Below are positions 10,463-22,878 of a stretch of 64,000 nucleotides of DNA, piece by piece. Positions within the stretch are counted from its first letter, which is position 1, and each line of letters begins with the position of its first letter. Both the position numbers and the translations under genes were made by a program. The notes under the pieces were generated by a model, which saw nothing but the letters and a program-made list of their open reading frames with translations, did no database searches and was not told the DNA's origin. Source of the DNA: Mermis nigrescens (Eukaryota > Nematoda > Enoplea > Mermithida > Mermithidae); contig JAVLUZ010000507.1 in NCBI GenBank assembly GCA_036768485.1, forward strand, positions 1,745,579-1,809,578, written 5' to 3'.

Positions 10463-11887
10463 ATCGCATTCGTCTCCGTTGAAATGGCTGACACCCCCGG
10501 ATACCCAAAATTTTAAAACCTCGCCATTTTCAACTATCCGTCGGCATTGGGAAATTGCGTGCAAATTCTCAATAAATAAATGGTGTGCGCGAATTTCACA
10601 ACTTGAAAGCGTCATCAAAAAATAAAATGTTGAGAAATTCAGTTTTGGAAACTCACGTTTCACAAACAACACAAAAAGCTAGAAAGCAGTGTAGAAAAAG
10701 CGAATTTGATTTTCATTTTCGTAATCAGGGCATAGGGACTACTGCTTAGTGCCCTTTTTTGTTTGCATACCAATTAGGAAGTTCCTCAAAATAATTTAGC
10801 TTTAAGCAGAGACAAAGCCGACAACTTAAACTACTATATTCTGTGTCATTTATTCGAGAGCTTTTTAGTCATTTCTTTTAAGGGATGCAGTAAGCGAAAC
10901 AAGACGAATTAATGTAATTCGGCAATCAGCTCAGTGAGGGCGAGTGGCTGGAATTCTTCCATTTTTAATGCACTAATCCGCCTATCTATAATATTAATTT
11001 CGAGTGTGTGTGTGTGTGTGTGAGGCAAAAAAGTTTTTACTGGATAATTTTGTGATACTTATATTTTAACTCAATGGGTATTCTTGGGCGCTAATTACAA
11101 TTTTTTGATTAAAATGGCTCGATCGGACTCCTGAAACCCGGAAACTACGGATTGATGTAAAAAATTTGGTAGCTCTAGCCGCTTATGCAATTGCCGCAGG
11201 GTAAAATTTTAAAGCCACCCTAGATCAACTTTTTATGCGCTATCGACTGGTGTGAACCACTTTACATTACAGTGTAAACTGATGTGATGCCTTAAGAAAA
11301 ACGTGATTTACAAGTGTATTTTATCAAATCTCAAATCGCAGCGGATAAATTTTTTAAACTTTTCACCAATCATTGGATATCTTATGACTGACCTTACTGT
11401 AGAATTTGAAGAAAATTCACGGATTGGTTTCTGAGATACGGGAGCCCAAAGGTACCCTATGCATAGCGTAAAATTTAGGTTTTTGTCTTTTTGCAGAAGC
11501 ACAGATTGACTGTTGCTTCCAAAATTTGGCCCCTGGGGTTTCTGGGACCGCTGATTCCATATTCGCTACTTTAAATATACGATCTGGCATCATAAAACAT
11601 GTATGAGACGGGCTGAAAGGAAATCACGTACGGGTACTTATACACATGATTAATCACTGAAAAAGAGCTTGCATCAAGTCAAAATTTTTGACCTTGTAAA
11701 CCAGCGCGCGTGAAATTTAATGCGAAGCAATCGAAAGCAGCAAACATGCGGCTTTCGAAGCAAGCTAGCAAACATGCGGCTTTCGGAAATACAAATCCAA
11801 ATGTTTTTGCTTCTAGCGGCTAATTTGATATGCAACTTTTTGCATTTGTTTACAATGAGGGCAAAGTTGAACATTGTACAAAGTTGA
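10463..11887. other. Gene-free stretch with a GT microsatellite
   Basis: A (GT)9-type run sits at 11004-11022. A 19-bp direct repeat AGCAAACATGCGGCTTTCG occurs at about 11741 and 11768. Nothing coding is recognised. Confidence 0.45.
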
Positions 11888-12094
11888 ACCCGACGCTATA
11901 AGATAGGACGTGATACAACATACTCAATGCTATACAATAGGTCGTGATGTAACATACCCCATGCTATACAATAGGACGTGATATAACATACCCAGTGTTA
12001 CAGGATAGGACGTGATATAATATACCCCATGCTACAAGATAGGACGTGATATACCATACCCAGTGCTATAACATATCCTGTGCTGTAAGATTGG
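11888..12094. repeat. Minisatellite, ~37-bp unit (TAGGACGTGATATAACATAC)
   Basis: About five diverged units carry TAGGACGTGATATAACATAC followed by CCATGCTATACAA or CAGTGCTA. It stands directly before another tandem array. Confidence 0.85.
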
Positions 12095-12600
12095 TGTCCC
12101 AAAACATCAAAAATATGGTTTGCATCAAAAGAATCTTTGAACATCCCAAAACATCAAAAAAATGGTTTTGACCAAAAAAATTTTTTAAACAACCCAAAAC
12201 ATCAAAAATATGGTTTTGACCAAAAAAATTTTTAAACCTCCAAAAACATCAAAAGTATGGTTTTGGACCAAAAAAGTTTTTTAATATTCCAAAACGTTAA
12301 AAATATGGTTATGATCAAACAAAATTTTTAAACATCCCAAACCATCTAAGGGTATAATTTCCAGAACATCCCAGAACATCAAAAATATGATCTAGGATAA
12401 AGAATTCTCAGAACCATTATATAACGTCAGAAATATGGATTTAATCAAAGAAATGGTTGACAAAAGACAGTTTTAAAAAATTTAAAAAATACAAAATGTT
12501 TTTACCAACAATTGTTTTAGAAATATCCCAAAAACATCAAAAGTCCCGAAAAATAAAAAAAATACAAGAGACATCTCAATCCCATACAGCTATCAGGCCT
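12095..12600. repeat. Minisatellite, ~55-60-bp unit (CCCAAAACATCAAAAATATG)
   Basis: About eight degenerate units carry CCCAAAACATCAAAAATATG followed by GTTTTGACCAAAAAAATTTT. Together with the preceding array it lies just inside a Helitron-like 3' end. Confidence 0.8.
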
Positions 12601-12732
12601 AAGTTCAGCCAGGGCAACGCCGGGCAGCTCAGCTAGATATAAAAAATATAAAAACCGCTCGCCGATCCATTGCAGAGTCATTCAATTTTTTATACTAATT
12701 ACTGGTCAAGATATTATTTGTTTACAAACACT

Positions 12733-12768
12733 CTAGCAGATGGGGCAGCGAAGCGCCCCATTTGCTAG
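12733..12768 (+). mobile_element. Helitron-like 3' terminus
   Basis: A long hairpin (CTAGCA-g-ATGGGGC / GCCCCAT-t-TGCTAG) ends in CTAG followed by T. A hairpin just before CTRR and a following T is the mark of Helitron 3' ends. No Rep/helicase or 5' TC end was found, so a non-autonomous copy is the best reading. Confidence 0.5.
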
Positions 12769-12838
12769 TATAAATTTAATTTAGGCATTTAATCAGTGCT
12801 GGGACATAGTACAGTACATAAGTGCGCTAAATAAAAAG

Positions 12839-12909
12839 CTATCAGGTGGAATCGAACCCAGTTGCTTCGACACGACAAGCAGACGTTTTACCATTGAGCT
12901 ATGAGGGAG
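12839..12909 (-). tRNA. tRNA-like sequence, probable pseudogene or SINE head
   Basis: The minus strand has a good A box (TAGCTCAATGGT) and a perfect B box (GGTTCGATTCC) at tRNA spacing, and a stem TGCTT/AAGCA in the anticodon position. The anticodon loop has 9 rather than 7 bases. The T-stem pairs only at two positions and the acceptor ends do not pair, so a functional tRNA is unlikely. Confidence 0.5.
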
Positions 12910-13679
12910 TTCGCGGCGTTTCTTGACATTTTAGTCTATCTATTGTGTTTAAAGTGTCAACTAAAGCCGAAGGTGCGATTTTTATCTGCAAGTTGATTAA
13001 TTTGCTGGAAGACGAGAATAAATTATGTCGCAAATTTGTTATTGGAAAACCCTTCTCTGCTATGTACCTACAGTGAGATCTAGCGAATTACAGTAAATAA
13101 GACAGAAGGGATTACTGTGAAGCCTCGAAAACATTTACTGAAAAAGCTCTCGGATAAATGAAACAGACTATATATTATTTTAACTGCGCACGTACTGCAC
13201 CTGCGGGCACTGTACGCTGTTCAGTTTTGGGGAACTGCACGTACATAATCATAGGTAGTGTAGCTGGGCAAGGTCTACATAGATGGATTTAATAGAAAGT
13301 CAGAGCGAAAAGTGAACAAAAGCATGAATATTTATATTAACATAAATAGGCGTTCCCATCACCAAAGCAAAAACAAGAAAATCCAGAATAGTAGCCTACA
13401 TTGTGTACACAGATACATACATATACGATTATATATCCCATATCATACTGCGTCGGAAAACCAATGTCAAGATCGAGTGCGTTACAGTAGCGCGATAGCG
13501 CTACCTGTAATATAGGTACATGGCCATCCTTTTTCTTATATGCTTATCACAGCGAGTGCGAAATTTGTGTCCCCGCTCACAGCAACAACGGCACACACCT
13601 GGGAGGTGCGGTGTTTTTAATCGATGGATAATTAATAAATTCGATGCCCGTCTTTCTTTTTGTTTACACTCAATACCGA
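12910..13679. other. Gene-free stretch
   Basis: No convincing ORF, splice-bounded exon or repeat family is seen. Confidence 0.4.
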
Positions 13680-14465
13680 GTTAGCAATGAATGTGTAAAG
13701 TGTAAACCGAAAAATCAAATAATTTGCGGAGGGCCGAGTTTTTTTAAAGCTGCCCCCGAGTTGTAGATTACGAATCTGAACTTAAAATTTCTTTATACTC
13801 AATAGTTTGTTTTTTACTCTGCGTGTCCTTCAGCTTATCTAACTCAATTTTGGTTTCTGTGCAGTCAATTAGTTTTATAACGTAGAGGGTTGCAATATCT
13901 CAAAATGAATTTTTCTCTTTTAACGCAATATTTCTTGATCTGTGATCGTTTTAGTGTAAAAGTTCGAGACGAAAAACGAAATTTCTTCAAATACTCCGAT
14001 ATGTAGGCGGAACATGCTAATTATGCTTAAAATGTGCCCTGACCTTAGCGTTACAGATCCTGGTTTATTTTGTTTCTATATACCCAACATTGCATTATTC
14101 GGAACAAGTGTAAAGTTTACACTGAAAGGCACTTTTCCGCTTAGAGCATTGGGTATCAAACAGTTTGACAGTTTGCGGAGGGTCAATTTTTTTAAATGTT
14201 GCCCCTCAGTTGTATATTCGACTGACCTTAAACTTCTTTGCACTCAATGGTTGTTACACGAAAGTGTACAGTATACAGGTTTTTACTGTTACATATCCTA
14301 AAGCTTATCTAACTCAATTTTGGTTTCTGTGCAGTCCAATTAGTTTTATAATGTAGAGGGTTGCAATAACTCAAAACCTAATTTTTTCTCTTTCAACGCA
14401 ATATTTCTTAATCTGTGATTGTTTTAGTGTAAAGAGTTCGAGACGAAAATATAAATTTTTTCCCC
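13680..14465 (+). repeat. Two diverged tandem units (~400 bp)
   Basis: Both units carry GTGTAAAG near the start, GCTTATCTAACTCAATTTTG, a TAGAGGGTTGCAATA block and end AGTTCGAGACGAAAA. A third unit, in the same orientation, lies at 29690-30085, and a distant relative is in the 41200-42520 intron block. It is noncoding. Confidence 0.75.
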
Positions 14466-14466
14466 A

Positions 14467-16852
14467 ACTTTCAAATTCGAATTGGAATATGCTTATTACT
14501 GTAACTCGTCCAATTCCGCTCACGAATTCGCTATTCGTTCAGTGTGGTCGGCTGCGCTATTCTGTTTGCTCGATTCGTGATAATGGCCGATCAACGAGCT
14601 GATCTGCGTCCCATCCTGCCCGTACTACAACCCTATCAGCAAATTTAAGAAAAAGGATTGCGAGATACTGAATTCTGGTCGGCTACCAGGCACAGATAGT
14701 CTAAATTACGGGGGATGGTGATGGGAAAAAATCGCAAAAAATAGCACCGAAAATTCAATTCTGGTGGTCTGTTGATTTCGGGAGGGGTCATCATGAATTC
14801 GGGGGAGGAGGTAATCCGCCGGAATCTGGGTGTCCAGACTTTCGCGCCCATATGTGCTGCCAGGACGATGGTGAAAATTTGCCGAATTTCATGGGGTCTT
14901 AATTCTGGCAAACGTTCTGCTCCAGGCTGATGATCGAATTTTCAAAAAGTAAGACGTCAAAAACATGCAGAAAAATCAGGCCAATTTATGTTGCAGTCAA
15001 GTAGAAATGCTGGATGGTCAAATTTTTTCACGTTTTTTGACAAAATTAGGTTTTCTCCTTATGGAGTGTGTTGCTGTGGGCAGGATGTTGGTTAATCGTT
15101 GTTTTCTGGGTCTTTTAACACCTAAACTTTTTATCCTACGTATACCTGCATGCCCGTATCCACGATTTTGCTTCGAGGAGGGAGCAGAACAGGTCTTTTG
15201 AAAACATAAAGAGGACCAAACATTGATTAAAAAAAGATGTTTTAAGACCACGAGGGCTGCACACTTTATAAATTTTGCTATCCAGATTCCTTGAATGAGG
15301 CTAGAATTCAAGGGACACTCTCTTCGAGGTTTGGTGTGGCGCGCTGAAGCGCCCCTCAGCGGGTCGGGGCAGAGCCCTGGAGAAATTTGATGTAAAAAGT
15401 ACCTTAAAGTTGAATCGTAAAGTTAAAATTTTCAAAGAATCAGCCCAATTTAGGTTCTGATTTCAGCTTTAGAAATAGTCAGACTTCATCACTAAAATTT
15501 TTTATCATTCACAAAAATGTCTAATATTCTCGTTTCTTGCGTGGAGATCATTCTCTGCGTAAAATCTGCGAGAAACAAGACATATAGATGTGCTTTAGAT
15601 TGTATAAAGATTAAATATTACGTATTTTCATCTCGCGTTTGGGATTAAGTATACAATACTTAATTGTGAGATATGGCCACACCTGGGCGTGGGGGGTTTT
15701 GGGGGGTATGCACCCCCCCCAGCTCAAAATGCCCCCCCAGAAATCAAAATACCCCCCCCCAGAATTCAATTTTGAAAATTTTTTTCGTTTTTTTCGCAAT
15801 TTTTTGATGCCAATGGATAGTGCTTGATGAGAAACGTCGAAAAATGGTGTTTTTATCGCCATACCACCATTTTCAAGGCCATTTTTCGACCTTCAAAAAA
15901 ATCTTGCACCCCAGAATTTTCTTGCTGCCCACGTATGGATATGGCGCGAAGTATGCAGAAATTTTGTGATCTTTTGCTAAGAAAAGCAAGGGTGAAAGGA
16001 AAAAATCATTCTCAAATTTCATCTGGGGGGCATGGCCCCCTAATCTTCTGGATACGGGCCTGTAGAAGTATACATACGTAGGTACGTATCTTTCGATTTT
16101 TCAGGGCTAGGTACATATTTATATCATGTTGCTAGCTAGTGTAATACGTTGACACCTGTCACCTACCCATAAAAACGGAGCACGTACGGCCTTTATATTT
16201 AAAATAAATTAAAAAATAAAAATTCTCAGTTTCTCCTAGCCATTTGTATTCATACCCGATCTAGATTTTATTGGCGGCATTTAAAGAATGCACTAAAATC
16301 TTATTTTGTGTAGTCTAAGCATAAAGCCGCGAATGAATAGGTCTTAATCTTCTTTAGAATGATTTTCTAATACCTCGAATGAAGAGGTCTTAATCGTGTT
16401 TAAAATTATTTTAAATTATGAATATTTACAACTCGTTTTGTATTATTCATCTGCTTTTTAAAAGTATATGTAAGGAAAATTTTTCCTTCAAAGCTTGCAT
16501 TTAAACTTTCAGATGAAATCTTTCTATCGTAATCTATTTTATTTAATTTTAAACAACTCTGAAATTTGCTATTTCATTCCTCTTTCATATTTTCTCGTTA
16601 TACCATCATTACTCGGCTTATTTACCATTCTTTACTTTATAGATCCCTTTAGCGCCCTGCATTATCGTCGGTAATTTGGATTCATCCGTCAGACAGTGGC
16701 TCCTGCTCAAAAGATTTGATAGAAGCAGCACTTTGTACCCTCTAAGTGTAACTAATTTTGCTAGGTAAGTCAATTCGTATGAATTCTCCCTAACAATTTT
16801 TTCGAAGGGGTTGAAAGGGGGAAGATAATTTGAAAATGTTGCACTTTTCACT
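14467..16852 (+). repeat. Inverted-copy unit, arm 1
   Basis: It is the reverse complement of 27066-29635 over about 2 kb. It starts CTTTCAAATTCGAATTGG and ends GTTGCACTTTTCACTA. It contains a conserved but non-intact minus-strand ORF (15018-15311, with SLGVKRPRKQRLTN), the hairpin-type GGCGCGAAG and one MITE A insertion that arm 2 lacks. The two arms differ by scattered substitutions, so the duplication is old. Confidence 0.85.
15678..15937 (-). mobile_element. MITE family A copy with empty site in arm 2
   Basis: It is flanked by exact GATATGGC (15670-15677, 15938-15945). At the equivalent place in arm 2 (about 28420-28440) the sequence runs straight through, read in reverse as AATTGTGAAATTCGGCGCGA. 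This proves insertion with an 8-bp duplication. Confidence 0.95.
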
Positions 16853-17407
16853 ACATTACTTATACATTTTTCTCAATTTATTATTATCATTCAAAAATGT
16901 GGAACTTGGTTTGTTTAAATTTTTGAATATATTTAATATATTGTAATTGAACCTGTGTTAAAATTAGGCGACCCTGGTCCTGTGTATAATAGAAGGCCAT
17001 AGTAAAGCACCGTGTGTTGTATATGTCAATGACTATTCTAATGTACAAAAAATTTCCGACCATCTTTAAACATATTCAAACATTATGTGCTCACTTACAT
17101 TATTAAATGCTTACCCCCTAGCCCCCTTCCCGCTCATCCTCCTATGTGCATTTTTTACCTTTAAAAATCTTGCACGCACACACACCCTCTCAGAATTTTA
17201 GTGCTGCCCATCTATGGTGGCAGGTATGGCGCATAGGTATTGCACAGGCCCTGGCGAAATGGGCGGCCCCAGAACACCTCTATTCCATATAGCGAGGCAC
17301 ACATGGGCATGTTGGTGAGGGAGGGGAGGGGTATTATACGTGTAATGGCTCAAAATTTGGATAGGGGTCTCCGGCATTCAAGAGCATAAGAGGGGTATTA
17401 CCCCTTC
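16853..17407. other. Gene-free stretch with a family A end fragment
   Basis: A fragment at about 17145-17215 matches the TTTTTACCTTTAAAAATCTT to GCTGCCCATCTATG end of family A. The rest is unrecognised. Confidence 0.45.
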
Positions 17408-17939
17408 CAGAGATCGGACCGAGGCCTCGGCAATCCTCGGCATTATGTGAAGCTTCGGCGCCGAGGGCGAACCTGAAAAGTGCCGAGGCGCCGAGGGTTA
17501 AAATCAAATTTGAATAAGTTTAATATATCCCTGGAATATTAACTATTTAGAATGCATCTGCAGTACACAGGCTATTTTTTACCTATAGACTTTTCTTATG
17601 GTGTCAGTCGCGTAGCCAGTTACACCAAGTTACATACAGCAAAGTGGCAATTTATTATTCATGTGATGACTAAGTTTTGATTCTCATGCTCGCTACATGG
17701 ATCGGAAGCACACATTCCCAAAGGGGAAGGGGTGAGGGATGGTTATTACCCTCCTCTCAGGGTACAAGACTCAAGTCACTGTCAGACGATTTTTGGTGAA
17801 AACCTTTTGAATAATTTTTGAAGTTAATTTTTACTATGGCAAAAGTGCAGCTGACTATTAGAATTTCACGAAGTGATACTGTATTTTTGAATGTAAGCAA
17901 GAGTGAATAGACTAACTATCACTATAAAACATGCATGCA

Positions 17940-18245
17940 ACAGCTCACAATTTTCAGGAGGGGCTCCTCGGCATACATGTAACGGCTTGAAATTTCGGGT
18001 AGGGGTCCCTGGCCATTTTTAGAAGGAGGGGGGGGATTAGCGACTCTAATTTTATGTCAAAAATGGCAAAAGCACCTAAAAATAGCCGACAAAGCGCAAG
18101 TTTTCGCCAAAAATGGGAAGGGTGGGTCAAAATTTTCTGACGTTGGAGGGACGGGTGTGGGCAGGACGTCCAACTCTAGGTGGATGGGGAAGAGGACGTC
18201 CAACTCTGGATGAGGAATTCTCAAACCCCCCTGTTACACGTATGG
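17940..18245. mobile_element. Element with CATACATGTAACGG-type ends (family E), nested
   Basis: It contains CATACATGTAACGGCTTGAA and ends CTGTTACACGTATG, with GGCCATTTTTA and CACCTAAAAATGG blocks shared with 21000-21190, 26066-26285, 32615-32825, 36440-36640 and 46169-46384. Boundaries are approximate. Confidence 0.5.
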
Positions 18246-18904
18246 TTTTCGGCCATTTTTATGGGAGAGGGGGTAAATGATCACGAATTTTCGGCCGAAA
18301 ATCGCAAAAACGCACCTAAAAATGGTCAATAAATGCAGGTTTTGCCAAAAATCGATTTCGACCCGTGCATTTTTTTGGAGCCATTTTTATAAATCTTAAA
18401 ATACTTTCTTGGACAAAGTGACATTAATTATATCGTTTTTCAGTATATTTTAGGAAATTTCAAAAATTTTCGGCGCTTTGCGCAAAATATCGCTAATATA
18501 CTGTATTTGGATTGAAGCAGGGGAAATAAACACTCCAAAATCAATTTTTGTGTAATCTAGGCATCTTTATGCAGATTTAAATATCTTTTGTATCTATTTA
18601 TACTATTTTTAAAAATTTTATGCAAAATAAGTACTATTTAATAACTTTGCACTTTTTTGCCGTCCAAAGATAAAATTGACTAATATATCCTGATGTTGCA
18701 TTGGATTTCTAAGCACAGTAGTGCTTCTTACAAGATTTAATTGGCATATTACAATATCTGTAATATTTCTGATTTTGTAGTACAAGTTGTTTTAGCTTTC
18801 TCAGTTGAGTTTTATGTGTAAATTTCATCAAAAGCTGATAGAAATTTCGGCGCTTCGCGCCGAACTTATATTATCAACTAAATTTAAGCCGAATTATCAC
18901 ATTT

Positions 18905-19290
18905 AGGGCCACGGTCTTTTGTATTCGGCAAAGATTTTTCATAATGTACAGAATCTTTTCATGACCGTCTTTGTACATGCACAAAGATTTTTGAATAGAC
19001 AAAAACTGTAAAAAGGTGTAAAATTTCCGAAAGTTTTCGGCGCATCAGTAATTGTCTGTCCTATATATCTTTAAAATAGTAGAATTTGCATTTAGAATAG
19101 AAAAATGTCAAATATTCAGAAACCCAGGAATTAGCTAAGATACACTACCAAAGGTCGAAAAACCCTGTTTTACCACACTGAATCACTACTGTACCATACT
19201 ATAATAGTACACAAAAATTTGCATGTACGAAATGTTCAAAGACTTTTTGATTCCATCTTTGAACACATAAAAAGGTATCTTGCGCAAAAA
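18905..19290. mobile_element. GTACATGTAC-family copy, nested
   Basis: It carries GTCTTTTGTATTCGGCAAAG, GACCGTCTTTGTACATG and the AAATCACTACTGTACCATA block, as in 5096-5842. It lacks the second half of one hairpin. Confidence 0.65.
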
Positions 19291-20094
19291 ACACTTTTTA
19301 GGACTGCATGCTGGTTGCAGGTCACACACTGGCAGTATGTAAAAATGTGTATGTTCAAAAATATATTTATATAAAATATCTACAAAAATTTGTTCGCTCA
19401 TACAAAGACACTACTTAATTTACTGGTCCCCCATTTTGGGATTTCACCCTTCCCTCAACTCTGGACCTTGGAAAACTATGATCGGAAAGTACAGTGCAGT
19501 TTCCGTTATATTACCTGCCACACCAGAATTGGATGACCGAAAAAGCGTGTTTAAGCATGCATTACTGCAAAAGCGAGCACAACAATGGCTACAGTTCTGT
19601 CTTTACTTAGCTTATTTCGTTTGTTCGTTTATTTTTTCGACGTTTTCTTATTTATAATAATAAAAGCTTTTACGTGCTTGTTCAGCCATATTTTATTTCA
19701 ACTTTTCTAAGTCTTTTTCAACGGCAACTTGTTAAATTAAGTATTCTTTCATGCTGCTGACTTTATTCAATAAATCCTTCACATATTTAATCTACTATTC
19801 TTGAAATAAAAATGAATTGTTTGACATTCGATAAAGTGTTTAATATTACGATTATTCTCTAGCTCATGTGCATACAAAATATTCTAAGAGTACTATTTAT
19901 GGGTATAGGTATATAAGCTTGACCCTCGGCATTACCCTCGGCCTCGGCCGAGGCAGGGATTGTCGATCGGCCAAGGCCGAGGCCGAGGGTCCAAAAAGTA
20001 CCCTCGGTCCGATCACTGCCCCCTTCCCCCTGAGTTTTGAAAAACTGATAGCTATACAGCGATTTCGGCTGGAAAATCTTTCCTGCATTTTATA

Positions 20095-20250
20095 AAATCT
20101 TTCCTTTTTGCGCTCAGAAATGATGGATAATAGCTATTTTACTTAAAAAAGGCTACATAGCTATGTTTGTGAATCCAAAAAAGGCTATGTAGCTAGTTTT
20201 CTGATACCTGAAAAGCTATACAGCTAATTTTCTGACCCCAAAAGGACTAT
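20095..20250. repeat. Short tandem array with GCTATGTAGCTA motifs
   Basis: About three ~40-bp units carry AAAGGCTATGTAGCTA followed by TTTTCTGA. A similar array (CTATATAGCCTTTTT units) is at 21195-21540. Confidence 0.65.
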
Positions 20251-20325
20251 TGAGTAGACGTGTTCTTGGGGGGGTAGGCTTGACCCCCAGAATGGCAGCT
20301 GACTCCTCCTCAGAATGGTCGCAAG

Positions 20326-20576
20326 CACACCTGGGCGTGGGGTGAGGGGTATGCACTCCCGCCGAGGAAGCAAAATACCCCCCCCAGAAATCAATATACT
20401 CCCCCAGAATTCAATTTTTAAAATTTTTTTTGGTTTTTTTTCGCAATTTTTAGATGCCAATGGATAGTGCTCGATGAGAAACGTCGAAAAATGGTGTTTT
20501 TTCGCCATACGATCACTTTTAAGACTATTTTTTGACCTTTTTTCACCCCCCAGAATTTCGGTGTTGCCCACCTATG
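20326..20576 (-). mobile_element. MITE family A copy
   Basis: It is flanked by GTCGCAAG and GTCGCAAT (7 of 8), from CACACCTGGGCGTGG to GTTGCCCACCTATG. Confidence 0.9.
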
Positions 20577-20915
20577 GTCGCAATGCAACCCCACAAGAAT
20601 TGTCGATTTTTCGTAAAAGTTGCAAAAAGTGTGCCCTTTTAAGCGTTTTTAGCTAATTTTCGACTCAAAAATCTCGAATTTTCGGCGCTTCGCGCCATAT
20701 ACGCATTTTTTATCTATATTTTGCTCAGTTTACTCAATTTTTTCAAATTTTTCCTAAAATTTTTTTGACGTTTTTATGTTCTAGAAAGAACGAACGTTGT
20801 CTGAAACGTCAAAAAAAGTGTTTTTGACGTGTTCCCTTCATTTTAAGCCCAGAAAAGACTTTTTAGAAATTGTTTGGGTCTGACCCCCCAGAATTCTAAT
20901 GCTGTACATGTATGC
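20577..20915. repeat. Dispersed repeat (ACGTTTTTGACG family) with hairpin
   Basis: It contains TTTTCGGCGCTTCGCGCC at 20679-20696, CTGAAACGTCAAAAA and AGAATTCTAATGCTGTACAT. It is noncoding. Confidence 0.55.
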
Positions 20916-21194
20916 TATATAGCCGTTTTTGACGAAGCACATGGCTATCTAGCAATTTTTGGTTTTCGACTCCATCCTGAAAGTTTGACCTTGCGCACCT
21001 ATGGTCTCCAGCGATTTTTAGGGGGGGGGATGGGTGAATGACCTCTAATTTTTTGCTGCTAAAAGCGGCCAAAAAGTATGTAGAAACGGACAAAAAATTC
21101 AATTTTTGTCTAAAAATCAGGGAAGGGTGCCGAAAATTTTTGGGTTTTGCGGGACGACCAACTTTGGGTTGGGTTACATGTGTCGGTATTACCC

Positions 21195-21540
21195 CTGCAC
21201 AATAAAGCGATTTTGACGGATAAATATCGCTATATAGCCTTTTTAATCTCAGAAAAATAGCTAAATAGCCTTTTTGGGCCCGGAATCCTTTTTTGAACTC
21301 AGAAAAATAGCTACCTACATACATTAGTTTTTCGGTTCATAAAAATACTATACAATAGTTTTTTGGACATGGAAAAATAGTTATTTAGGTTTTCTAAATT
21401 CAGAAAAATTGCTATATATAATCTTTTTGGACTCAGGGGAAGCTGCTATGCAATGCAGCCTTTCTAAATTCATCAAAATAGTGATATAGTCTTTCTGGAC
21501 TCGGGGAAATAATTTTTTAAATCTTTTCTTGTTCTGGACT
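21195..21540. repeat. Tandem array, CTATATAGCCTTTTT units
   Basis: Roughly 40-bp units alternate CTATATAG-type palindromes with CTTTTT and CAGAAAAATAG. Copies become more diverged to the right. Confidence 0.65.
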
Positions 21541-21739
21541 ATGCAGCTCTCTCAGAAATGTTCAAAAATATTGATTTTGAAGCAATACTATCATGCTTTC
21601 ACTGTGAAATCGTTCTTTCATAAATATAAGCTATCCTCAGATTTCTGATTTTCACCCCCCTCCGCCTCAAAAAATCTTGAAGAGGAGGGCATACGCGTAA
21701 CAGGGGTTTTGGGGGCTCCCCCAACAAAAGCTGGATATC

Positions 21740-21987
21740 CACACGTGGGCGTGGGGGTTTGAGGATATGCACCCCCAGAAGTTCGAATACCCCCCAGATA
21801 CCAAAATACCCCCCAGAATTCTGTTTTTGAAATTTTTTCTCCGCAGTTTTTTGATTTCAATGGATAGCACTCAATGAGAAACGTTGAAAAATGTTGTCTT
21901 TCCGCCATACCACCACCATTTTTAAGACCATTTTTTGACCTTTGAAAAATCTTGCGATCCCCAGAATTCTTTTGCTGCCCACCTATG
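21740..21987 (-). mobile_element. MITE family A copy
   Basis: It is flanked by TGGATATC and TGGATGTC (7 of 8), from CACACGTGGGCGTGG to GCTGCCCACCTATG. Confidence 0.9.
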
Positions 21988-22878
21988 TGGATGTCCCCAT
22001 ATTCCTCCAAAGTCAGAAAATTTTGTACCCTTTTCCATCCCCCATTTTTGGCAAAAAAAAACTTGCGTTTTTGGCATTTTATGATTGAAAATCGGAGAAT
22101 TTTATGAGCTTGACCGATAGAGCATGTTCGGAAACGTCAGAAAATGCACTTTATTTGTTGCCCGGCGAACATATTTAAAAATATACGGTCACCAATTTTG
22201 AACCTTCCCCCTGAGAATCTTGCGTTTGATAGGTACTTGCATAAGGGAAAGTACCTGCATAAGTACGTAGTTTTTCGAACATTTTAGATTGATGTAGCGC
22301 TTTTTTTGCTCAATATTTTTCTTAAGTATTTATTTTCTTTTTGTTAAGAAGTATTATTTCATTGGTTTTTTGTTTTTTGGCAATGATCGTTCATAACCAG
22401 TTCTTGATTTATAGATCAATGACTTGACCGTGTGCTCTGCTATAACACCCGATTGTTTGATTGATCGTTCAATTCAACTTGAGCACATGTGGTTACATAT
22501 TGTTTTATTTAATCAGCATTACAACTTGTCTTGTTCGATGTTGTTTTTATAATAAAAGATATGTAGATTCAAAAGATCACAATCGAATTCCGGAGGCTTT
22601 GGTGGATCACAACCGGGAAAATACGTCAAAAATTTAGCTATAGGGTCCAGCCATGGCCGATCTGGGGGGGGTCAAAAAATGAGCTTTTTCAAGATCAATC
22701 AATATTCATCCATTCCTGGCCTTCATTTCATTTTGATCCTTCTCTGTAGGAAATTTATTCGATTCACCATTCTGGGCAAGAAACCCTCCCACATCAATGT
22801 CTGGTCCAGGCCATCTTGTGCCTATGCATGGTCTTTATGACAGCACATCAAGGTCGTAAGCTCGTAGAGAGTCACAAG
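21988..22878. other. Gene-free stretch
   Basis: No coding region is recognised. It contains AT-rich DNA and fragments of G-rich MITE sequence (22600-22690). Confidence 0.4.

Larger units (their letters stand above)
17408..20018. mobile_element. hAT-like element with GGCCGAGGC subterminal repeats
   Basis: The left end is CAGAGATCGGACCGAGG and the right end, inverted, is CAGTGATCGGACCGAGG. Flanks ACCCCTTC and CCCCCTTC suggest an 8-bp duplication. CCTCGG/GGCCGAGG motifs are crowded at both ends (17410-17500 and 19920-20010). The interior holds no intact transposase and is filled by other repeats (17940-18245, 18905-19290). Confidence 0.8.

Noticed and set aside
11888..12600. Possible CRISPR-like regular repeats
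   Set aside because: Units are diverged and contiguous with no unique spacers; these are eukaryotic minisatellites.
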